Source: an uncultured Clostridia bacterium (GTDB taxonomy: Bacteria; Bacillota; Clostridia; TANB77; CAG-508). From it: a DNA stretch of 16,418 nucleotides. Of this stretch, positions 8,528 through 14,486 are shown in pieces (within the stretch, counting starts at the first letter, position 1; every line of letters begins with the position of its first letter). The stretch lies in contig CALXVO010000017.1 in assembly GCA_944392065.1 (NCBI GenBank), forward strand, positions 1 through 16,418. Direction: 5' to 3'. The notes beneath the pieces were generated by a model, which had not been told where the DNA came from, made no database searches, and was given only the letters and a program-made list of their open reading frames with translations. The position numbers were made by a program, and so were the translations under genes.

Positions 8528-9037
8528 ATGTTTTTTATCAAAGTATTTATTTTATTATTCATTTTTTTAGGAAGTTTGCAAGCTGGAAAAATCATTGCAA
8601 AAAAATATTCCAATCGAGTAATTGAATTAAAAGAAATGAAAAATGCACTAAACATGTTTTTAACTAAAATTAAATTTACCTATGAATCTGTACCAGAAAG
8701 TTTTCAAGAAATAGGCAATAATATTGGTGGAAATGTAGGTAAGATATTTAGAACCGCTTCTGAAAATATGAAAGAAAAATCGGCAGGGGAAGCTTGGGAA
8801 GAAACCATAGAAAAAGTAGAAACCAGCTTAACTGAGGAGGACAAAGGAATTATAAAAAATTTAGGAAGAATGCTCGGAAAGACCGATTTAGAAGGACAAG
8901 TTAGTGAAATAAAACTAGTACAAGATTTTTTAAATACACAAATTGAACTAGCAGAAAAAGAAAAACAAAAAAATGAAAAATTATATAAAACGCTAGGTGG
9001 AGTAGTAGGACTTGCCATTGTAATTATTTTAGTCTAA
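8528..9037 (+). CDS. spoIIIAB: SpoIIIAB stage III sporulation protein
   Basis: A 169-residue membrane protein, close to the usual length of about 170. It has an N-terminal hydrophobic segment with GSLQAGKIIAKKY, a helical middle, and a C-terminal hydrophobic end GGVVGLAIVIILV. The family resembles the cytoplasmic domains of GspF-type secretion platform proteins and is thought to work with SpoIIIAA at the mother-cell membrane. SD-like AAAAGGGGG lies upstream of ATG 8528, 38 bases after spoIIIAA. The reading frame is intact with no in-frame CGG. Confidence 0.9.
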   Translation: MFFIKVFILLFIFLGSLQAGKIIAKKYSNRVIELKEMKNALNMFLTKIKFTYESVPESFQEIGNNIGGNVGKIFRTASENMKEKSAGEAWEETIEKVETSLTEEDKGIIKNLGRMLGKTDLEGQVSEIKLVQDFLNTQIELAEKEKQKNEKLYKTLGGVVGLAIVIILV

Positions 9038-9057
9038 AGATAAGGAAGGAAATTTAT

Positions 9058-9252
9058 ATGGATATCGATTTATTATTCAAAATTGCAGCAATAGGTATTT
9101 TAGTAGCAGTTCTTCATCAAGTATTAGTAAGAGCTGGAAGGGAAGATCAAGCAATGATGACCACACTTGCAGGCTTAGTAATTGTACTTACTCTAGTAAT
9201 TAAAGAAATTAGTACTTTATTTGACTCTGTAAGAACCATGTTCGGATTGTGA
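9058..9252 (+). CDS. spoIIIAC: SpoIIIAC membrane protein
   Basis: A 64-residue, two-helix membrane protein of typical family size. LLFKIAAIGILVAVLHQVL forms the first helix, RAGREDQA the short polar loop, and MTTLAGLVIVLTLVI the second. It is a small integral part of the SpoIIIA channel and is paralogous to the N-terminal part of SpoIIIAD. AAGGAAGG precedes the ATG, 20 bases after spoIIIAB. Confidence 0.9.
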   Translation: MDIDLLFKIAAIGILVAVLHQVLVRAGREDQAMMTTLAGLVIVLTLVIKEISTLFDSVRTMFGL

Positions 9253-9275
9253 GAATGAACTTTATGGAAACAAAT

Positions 9276-9304
9276 GAGAAAAAGGGGTCTGTCCCCAATT
9301 TCTC
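9276..9304. repeat. GGGG-TCTGT-CCCC palindrome
   Basis: GAGAAA (9276-9281) pairs with TTTCTC (9299-9304), and GGGG (9284-9287) pairs with CCCC (9293-9296) around the loop TCTGT. It sits in the 71-base gap between spoIIIAC and spoIIIAD. Its GGGGACAGACCCC core (minus strand) resembles widespread REP-like palindromes of Firmicutes; that link is inference. No transposase gene is present in the window. Confidence 0.6.
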
Positions 9305-9323
9305 AGAAGAAGGGAATTATAAC

Positions 9324-9710
9324 ATGGATATTGTAAAAATTATTGGCATAGGGCTAATAGCTTTAATCATCATTATCATTGTACGACAATATAAACCAGA
9401 ATTTACGTTATATGTTTCTTTACTTGCTGGAGCTTTGATCCTCTTCTTTATGATGGACAAGATAGGAGGAATCATCAACTTACTTACCACGTTATCCAAT
9501 AAAACAGCAATCAATAATGAGTTTTTGACATTATTAATCAAAATTACAGGAATCACATTTTTAACAGAATTCGCGGTAAGTATATGCAAAGATACGGGAG
9601 AATCTGCAATCGCTAGTAAAATAGATATGGGTGGAAAAGTAATTATTGTATCTATGTCGATACCAATTATATCTAGTTTATTAGAAACGGTAGTAGAAAT
9701 ATTGCCCTAA
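9324..9710 (+). CDS. spoIIID_A: SpoIIIAD membrane protein
   Basis: A 128-residue membrane protein with about four hydrophobic segments. It begins MDIVKIIGIGLIALIIIIIV and contains RQYKPEFTLYVSLLAGALIL, typical of SpoIIIAD, a subunit of the mother-cell channel platform. The standard symbol is spoIIIAD. I chose ATG 9324 because GAAGGG lies about eight bases upstream and the product then starts like other members. An in-frame ATG at 9249 would overlap the spoIIIAC stop and translate the palindrome. The frame is intact. Confidence 0.9.
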   Translation: MDIVKIIGIGLIALIIIIIVRQYKPEFTLYVSLLAGALILFFMMDKIGGIINLLTTLSNKTAINNEFLTLLIKITGITFLTEFAVSICKDTGESAIASKIDMGGKVIIVSMSIPIISSLLETVVEILP

Positions 9711-9711
9711 T

Positions 9712-9753
9712 GAGAAGTGAGAGGTGGGAAGTGGGAAGTGGGATGTGAGAGGT
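9712..9753 (+). repeat. Six tandem 7-bp repeats with SD
   Basis: Six consecutive heptamers, GAGAAGT, GAGAGGT, GGGAAGT, GGGAAGT, GGGATGT and GAGAGGT, begin one base after the spoIIIAD stop codon and end three bases before the spoIIIAE ATG. The consensus is GRGAAGT. The last unit supplies the AGAGG ribosome binding site. The array could change length by strand slippage. Confidence 0.85.
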
Positions 9754-9756
9754 AAA

Positions 9757-10915
9757 ATGAAAAAAATATTTTTTATCTTAATACTATTGGTATGCTTTAT
9801 TCCTAATATCGTATATGCCTCTAACGAGGCATTAAGTCAAGATGACATCATAGAATCTCAACAAGAAAGCCTAGACATCAATTCATTCATAAAAGAAGCG
9901 GATAAGTATACCAAAGATGTTTATGAAGATATTGATATGGGAGAATTGTTTTCCTCGGCTATCTCTGGAGAAATAGATAATGAAACAATTTTCAGAAGCA
10001 TATTAAATGCATTGCGGGGGAGAAGTAATAGATAGCATCACTGTTTTAGCAAGTATATTAGTGATAATTGTTATTCATAGCATATTAAAAAGTTTAAGTG
10101 AAGGACTAGAAAACAAAGGAATTGCTCAAATTACATACTATGTACAATATATTCTTATCGTGACACTAATTATGACAAATTTTGTACAAATACTAGATAT
10201 TGTGAAAGATTCAATCCAAAGTCTAGTAGGATTTATGAATTCATTAATCCCAATACTAATAACACTTATGATTACAACAGGAAGCATTGTTTCAGCAAAT
10301 TTAATACAACCGATAATACTATTTCTAATAACATTTATAGGAAATTTCATAGTAGGGGTAATAATTCCATTGGTATTAATATCTACAGCACTTGGTGTAA
10401 TATCAAAGGTATCAGATCGAATACAAGTAGACAAGTTATCTAAATTCTTTAAAACAAGTGTTGTTTGGATACTGGGAGTGGTCCTTACAATATTTGTGGG
10501 GGTAGTATCTGTAGAAGGCTCCTTGAGTAGCAGTGTGGATGGAATTACCGCTAAAACAGCAAAAGCTGCTGTGTCGAGTTTTATTCCTGTAGTAGGAAAA
10601 ATCTTAGGGGATGCTGTTGATACAGTAATTGGTTGTAGTTCTATTCTAAAAAATGCAACTGGCATTGTAGGAGTTATTATTTTAATTGGAATAGCAATCA
10701 TGCCGATTATAAAATTAACTGTTTTGATGGCAATTTATTATTTGGGTGCGGCTTTATGCCAGCCTATTGCAGATGATAAAATAATTAAACTATTAGATCA
10801 AATGGGAGATACTTTTAAAACACTTTTAGCAATTATGTGTAGTGTATCGGTAATGTTCATTATTGGAACAACATTGGTAATCAATATATCCAATAGTGGA
10901 ATGATGTATCGATAA
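9757..10915 (+). CDS. spoIIIAE: SpoIIIAE channel protein, +1 recoded
   Basis: This is the large polytopic membrane protein of the SpoIIIA channel. The first frame starts at ATG 9757 with a clear signal peptide (MKKIFFILILLVCFIPNIVYA) and reads 86 residues to SILNAL, then CGG GGG AGA continues to TAG 10033. The second frame resumes at GGG 10016 as GGEVIDSITVLASILV and covers the rest, with about seven hydrophobic segments and the PVVGKILGDAVDTV motif, ending at 10915. Skipping C10015 gives 385 residues; the family is about 390-400. ATG 10007 in the second frame has no SD and would yield a protein lacking the signal peptide and N-domain. An upstream ATG at 9724 lies inside the heptamer array and is not needed. 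Confidence 0.87.
10012..10035 (+). other. spoIIIAE: +1 recoding site 3 at CGG
   Basis: The 0-frame codons are TTG CGG GGG AGA, with the stop TAG at 10033-10035. Skipping C10015 gives TTG GGG GGA GAA (L-G-G-E) and restores full-length SpoIIIAE. The 0-frame runs five codons past CGG before stopping. No SD-like stimulator is seen, and a Leu tRNA on TTG could not re-pair with TGC. Confidence 0.85.
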
Positions 10916-10946
10916 GTACCATTTGGCATAAAAGGAGGCGGTAACA

Positions 10947-11606
10947 ATTGAATGGATAAGTGATTGGGCAGGAGGAATAATTATAGCGGTAATAATTGGC
11001 ACAGTGATTGAAATGATACTTCCGGAGGGAAATAGTAAGAAATATATTAAAGTAGTAATTGGAGTATATGTATTATTCACTATAGTATCTCCAGTGATTA
11101 CTAAAAATACAAGAAAAACAGTACAAGTATCTGATATTCTAGATTTAGATAAATACATAGAAGAAACAGAAGAATCGATGAAAGTACAAAATACCATTCA
11201 AGATAATAATCAAAGTAGTATTTTAGAAGTGTATTCTTCTGGTATTAAGGATGATATGAAAGCGAAAATTGAAGCAAAAGGGTATAAGGTAAATGATATT
11301 GCTATTGAAGTAGCAAATGATGAAAGCTATAGCATCACTTCTATTGTAGTGGAAGTTGAAGAGATAGATTCAGAAAGCGAAGAAGAAACTAATACACAAG
11401 CAGAGGAAAACATTACTAGCAATAAAGTAGAAGAAGTAGAAAGTGTAAATAAGGTAGAAGTTAGTATTACGGAAAAGAATGCAAATACAAATTCAGAAGA
11501 AAGTAAAGATAATAAAAATAAATTGCCAAATAGTAAGAAAAAGGAATTAAAAGAATATCTTAGTGGAGTATATGAGGTACAGGAAGAAAGTATAACGATA
11601 AATTAA
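10947..11606 (+). CDS. spoIIIAF: SpoIIIAF, probable AUU start
   Basis: A channel protein with two N-terminal membrane helices and a mother-cell/intermembrane soluble domain. In this frame the stop at 10929-10931 is followed by AAG GAG GCG GTA ACA ATT GAA TGG. The family-typical start EWISDWAGGIIIAVI directly follows ATT 10947, and AGGAGG (10933-10938) lies eight bases before it. No ATG, GTG or TTG is available in frame until GTG 11004, which would delete the first helix. AUU initiation is therefore the best reading, giving 219 residues (family about 200). The C-terminal third is rich in Glu, Asn and Ser. Confidence 0.82.
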   Translation: MEWISDWAGGIIIAVIIGTVIEMILPEGNSKKYIKVVIGVYVLFTIVSPVITKNTRKTVQVSDILDLDKYIEETEESMKVQNTIQDNNQSSILEVYSSGIKDDMKAKIEAKGYKVNDIAIEVANDESYSITSIVVEVEEIDSESEEETNTQAEENITSNKVEEVESVNKVEVSITEKNANTNSEESKDNKNKLPNSKKKELKEYLSGVYEVQEESITIN

Positions 11607-11699
11607 TTATGTTTCAAACAATTTGTGTATTAAGAAAGAAATGTGGTTTATAGGTAGAGCCTTAAAAAAACCTAAATAAGAACGAAAGGAAAAATGCAT

Positions 11700-12323
11700 A
11701 TGCTTAAGGATAAGTTAAAAAATATTTTTAGCAAACAAGAAGGAGAACCCAATAAAAAGAAAATAGAAAATATAGTTGTTTTTATTATCATACTGGTAAT
11801 AACTATTATTGTAATCAATGTAATATGGAATGGCGATGGAGAGAACAACAATGACCAAACAACAGATTCAAATAAAAAATTAGCGGATGCTACGCCAAAT
11901 GTAACAGCAAATGGCGATTCAGTAATAGATACCAAGGATGAATTAACTACAAAGCTAGAATCCATTTTATCCAAAATAAACGGAGTTGGAAATGTAGCGG
12001 TAATGGTTACCTATTCTGAAACGAGCCAAACAGTACCAATATATAACGAGGAAAGTACAGAAGAAAACACAGAAGAAACCGATAGCGAAGGTGGAACAAG
12101 AAAAATAACACAATCCGATACTAGAAAAGAAGTGGTTTATGAAGAAAAGGATGGAAGTTCAACCGTAATTACACAAAGCATAATAAGTCCAAAAATAGAG
12201 GGAGCAATTATAACAGCAGAAGGAGCAGCTGATGCTACAGTAAAAACCAACATTATTCAAGCGGTAGAGGCAGTTACTGGCTTAGCAACTCATAAAATTC
12301 AAGTATTTCAAATGTCTCCCTAA
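11700..12323 (+). CDS. spoIIIAG: SpoIIIAG channel ring protein
   Basis: A 207-residue protein with a short cytoplasmic N-terminus, one membrane segment (about residues 24-40, IVVFIIILVITIIVINVIW) and a ring-building domain containing LESILSKINGVGNVAVMVTY and IEGAIITAEGAADATVKTNIIQAVEAVTGL. This matches SpoIIIAG, which forms a large ring related to type III secretion ring-building motifs. I prefer ATG 11700 because AAAGGA lies at good spacing; ATG 11694 is too close to it. The gap after spoIIIAF (93 bases) has no visible element. Confidence 0.9.
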   Translation: MLKDKLKNIFSKQEGEPNKKKIENIVVFIIILVITIIVINVIWNGDGENNNDQTTDSNKKLADATPNVTANGDSVIDTKDELTTKLESILSKINGVGNVAVMVTYSETSQTVPIYNEESTEENTEETDSEGGTRKITQSDTRKEVVYEEKDGSSTVITQSIISPKIEGAIITAEGAADATVKTNIIQAVEAVTGLATHKIQVFQMSP

Positions 12324-12324
12324 T

Positions 12325-12373
12325 TGGGGACAGGCTTTTTTTTCTGAATTTCCCTAAAAGGTGCCTGTCCCCA
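12325..12373. repeat. GGGGACAGGC inverted repeat
   Basis: TGGGGACAGGC (12325-12335) is perfectly complementary to 12363-12373, enclosing a 27-base loop that begins with eight T residues. It starts at the spoIIIAG stop codon and fills the gap to spoIIIAH. The U-run lies in the loop rather than after the stem, so it is not a normal terminator. It shares the GGGGACAG core with the palindrome at 9276-9304. Confidence 0.7.
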
Positions 12374-12406
12374 TTTAGGAAAAAATAAAGAAAGGAATGA
12401 AGTGGT

Positions 12407-13111
12407 ATGAAAACATTAAAGAAAAATCAAATTGTAGTTTTTGTAATAGGTCTTATGGTAATTGCTGCAGGTTATTTGAATTTTACAAATACGGAAAGGA
12501 ATAATGCATTGGAAACAAGTAGTCAAACACAGGAAGCGAATACTTTAGAAATTGCAGGAATTGGTGATGCAAAATTAGTAAGTGCTAATACGGCAGAAAG
12601 TAATACAATTGAATCTAATAATAGTATAGCCGGAGCAGAAAAGGTAATAGAGGAGGAAAACGAAAATAATAATGAGAAAGAAGCGGATAATGAAACTTCT
12701 GTTGCTGAAAACACAATTGGAACAGATACTCAGATAATAGATACCAATGCAGAAACAATATCAACTGATGAGTATTTTACAACTTCAAGATTAGAGAGAA
12801 ATACTATGTATTCACAGCAGATAGAAAACTATCAAGAGATATTAAGTAATACAAATGTAAGTGATACACAAAAAAAGATTGCGCAAGAAGAAATAACAAG
12901 AATAAATAAGGAACAAAATGCTATTATGATTGCAGAAAATTTAATAAAAACAAAAGGAATTGAGGATTTAGTTATTTTTGTGAATGAAGAAAGCATTAAT
13001 GTAATTGTAAAAGGAGATGCATTAGAGAAAGAGGAAATTGCACAAATACAAAATATTGTGACAAGGGAGCTAGAAGCAAATATAGAGAATGTACATATTA
13101 TGAATAAATAG
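12407..13111 (+). CDS. spoIIIAH: SpoIIIAH channel protein
   Basis: A 234-residue protein whose N-terminus KKNQIVVFVIGLMVIAAGYLNFT is diagnostic for SpoIIIAH. One membrane segment (about 7-25) is followed by an acidic Asn/Glu-rich linker (about 30-120) and a C-terminal ring-building domain (MYSQQIENYQEIL to the end) with IENVHIMNK. In known systems this domain binds forespore SpoIIQ across the intermembrane space. The linker is longer than in Bacillus subtilis. AAAGGA lies 13-14 bases before the ATG. It is the last gene of the operon, followed by a terminator. Confidence 0.92.
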   Translation: MKTLKKNQIVVFVIGLMVIAAGYLNFTNTERNNALETSSQTQEANTLEIAGIGDAKLVSANTAESNTIESNNSIAGAEKVIEEENENNNEKEADNETSVAENTIGTDTQIIDTNAETISTDEYFTTSRLERNTMYSQQIENYQEILSNTNVSDTQKKIAQEEITRINKEQNAIMIAENLIKTKGIEDLVIFVNEESINVIVKGDALEKEEIAQIQNIVTRELEANIENVHIMNK

Positions 13112-13119
13112 TAAGAACA

Positions 13120-13151
13120 AAAAAATTACAACTAAAATGTTGTAATTTTTT
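13120..13151 (+). terminator. spoIIIA operon terminator
   Basis: A 13-bp stem (13120-13132 with 13139-13151) with loop TAAAAT ends in a run of T residues, nine bases after the spoIIIAH stop. The arms are A-rich and T-rich, so it may work in both directions. Confidence 0.8.
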
Positions 13152-13167
13152 TATTTATTGGTATAAT
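13140..13167 (+). promoter_or_regulatory. Probable sigma-A promoter for pfkA
   Basis: TTGTAA (13140-13145) and TATAAT (13162-13167) are separated by 16 bases. The -35 box overlaps the terminator's 3' arm. The 5' leader to the pfkA ATG would be about 115 bases. No riboswitch was recognised in it. Confidence 0.55.
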
Positions 13168-13289
13168 AGTATAAGTGAAAATTTAAATTATATAAATGTA
13201 TAATACGGTATTGCCTCGTAATAGATACTCTGACTATTATGAGAAAATGTATTAAGCATATAGTTTACTTAAGAAAGGACGATGTAAAA

Positions 13290-14432
13290 ATGTTAAAAAA
13301 AGTTGCTATTTTAGCAAATGGTGGAGATGTTTCTGGTTTTAACGCAGTTATTAGAGCAATAATAAAAACTGCTGAAAATAAAGATATAGAATGTTATGGC
13401 TTTATAGATGGATTTAGAGGTTTGCTAAAAAATAACATCATAAGACTAGGTACAAGTTCAACTGGTAATGCAGTAGGAATATTACCAAAAGGTGGCTCTA
13501 TTATAGGTTCATCAACAAATGCAAATGTTTTTAATTATCCAGTAGAAGAAAATGGAGAAATTGTATATAAAGACTTATCAGATATATGTGTAGAAAATAT
13601 AAAAAAAGATGAAATTGATTGTTTGTTTACATTAGGTGGAGATGGTACACAAAAATCAGCTAGGGATTTATCTTTAAAAGGTATAAATGTAATAGGAGTA
13701 CCAAAAACAATAGATAATGACGTGGCTTGTACAGAGATTACATTTGGATACAATACAGCAGTATCTGTTGCCACAGAAGCAATTGATAGACTACATTCTA
13801 CAGGCGAAACACATCACAGAATTATGGTATTAGAAGTAATGGGAAGATATGCAGGTTGGATAGCATTAGAATCCGCAATAGCGGGGGGAGCAGATGTTGC
13901 TCTAATTCCAGAGATTCCTTACGATATAAATAGTGCTGCACAAAAAGTTATAAATAGAAAGAAAAGAGGAAAAGAATTTAGTGTAGTAGTTGTTGCAGAA
14001 GGTGCAAAACCAAAAGGAGGAGACATCGTAATTAAAAACGTTAGACATAATGGTTTAGGGGTAGATAATACTAAACTTGGAGGAATTGGAGAAAAAGTAG
14101 CAAAACAATTAGAAGAGTTAACTGGACTAGAAGCAAGATGTACCGTCCTTGGGTATATGCAAAGAGGGGGCACGCCAACTGCATTTGATAGAGTACTTTC
14201 TACTAAATATGGTTCGAAAGCAATGGAACTTGCATTAGAGGGAAAATTTAATGTGTTGACTGTAATAAAAGATGGAAGATTAAATTCAGTGCCTTTGGAA
14301 GATGTTGTTGGAAATAATAAAGTGATTGGGGCTGTATCTGGTAATACAGCAGAAAGCAATATTAGAAAAGTTAGCATGGATGATGAGTTGGTTAAGACCG
14401 CTAGATATATTGGAATTAATTTAGGAGATTAA
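13290..14432 (+). CDS. pfkA: 6-phosphofructokinase, Gly/Lys type
   Basis: A 380-residue PfkA-family enzyme that converts fructose 6-phosphate to the 1,6-bisphosphate in glycolysis. Landmarks are an N-terminal ILANGGDVSGFNAVIRA, GGDGT (116-120), PKTIDND (138-144, catalytic Asp142), LEVMGRYAGWIALES and GYMQRGGTPTAFDR. Gly119 in GGDG is the ATP-type residue, while Lys139 in PKTIDND is the residue usual in PPi-type enzymes. This combination is found in mixed or group III-like PFKs, so the donor (ATP or PPi) cannot be decided here. ATG 13290 has GAAAGGA upstream at about 11 bases; the in-frame ATG at 13239 gives a non-family extension. It precedes argS by 54 bases and may be co-transcribed with it. 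Confidence 0.92.
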   Translation: MLKKVAILANGGDVSGFNAVIRAIIKTAENKDIECYGFIDGFRGLLKNNIIRLGTSSTGNAVGILPKGGSIIGSSTNANVFNYPVEENGEIVYKDLSDICVENIKKDEIDCLFTLGGDGTQKSARDLSLKGINVIGVPKTIDNDVACTEITFGYNTAVSVATEAIDRLHSTGETHHRIMVLEVMGRYAGWIALESAIAGGADVALIPEIPYDINSAAQKVINRKKRGKEFSVVVVAEGAKPKGGDIVIKNVRHNGLGVDNTKLGGIGEKVAKQLEELTGLEARCTVLGYMQRGGTPTAFDRVLSTKYGSKAMELALEGKFNVLTVIKDGRLNSVPLEDVVGNNKVIGAVSGNTAESNIRKVSMDDELVKTARYIGINLGD

Positions 14433-14438
14433 TAAGAT

Positions 14439-14471
14439 TTGCGCAAAAGAAGTGCATCCTCAATTGCGCAA
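14439..14471 (+). repeat. TTGCGCAA hairpin before argS
   Basis: Two copies of the self-complementary octamer TTGCGCAA (14439-14446 and 14464-14471) can pair as an 8-bp stem around a 17-base loop. The argS SD AAAGGAG follows directly. It could tune argS translation or transcript processing; no T-box features are seen. Confidence 0.55.
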
Positions 14472-14486
14472 GGAAAGGAGAATTTT

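Noticed and set aside
1026..10017. CGG simply reassigned to another amino acid or to stop
   Set aside because: A triplet reassignment would not restore the reading frame; a +1 change is needed at all three sites. A stop would leave conserved halves untranslated.
10138..10701. Long open frame antisense to spoIIIAE
   Set aside because: It is opposite a well-recognised membrane protein, lacks an SD and has a composition expected from the complement of Ile/Val-rich codons.
876..10915. Three ordinary pseudogenes
   Set aside because: Each has only one lesion, of the same type at the same codon, and the rest of each frame is intact and family-typical. Random decay would not choose CGG three times.
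10939..10941. CGG upstream of spoIIIAF as a fourth recoding site
   Set aside because: The CGG frame meets TAA at once and its +1 frame hits TGA within four codons. Neither leads into the spoIIIAF frame.
13919..14377. Long antisense frame within pfkA
   Set aside because: It is a shadow of a conserved gene, with no SD and no recognisable motif.
14433..14486. T-box leader upstream of argS
   Set aside because: The gap is only 54 bases and has no T-box sequence or specifier loop, just an 8-bp hairpin.
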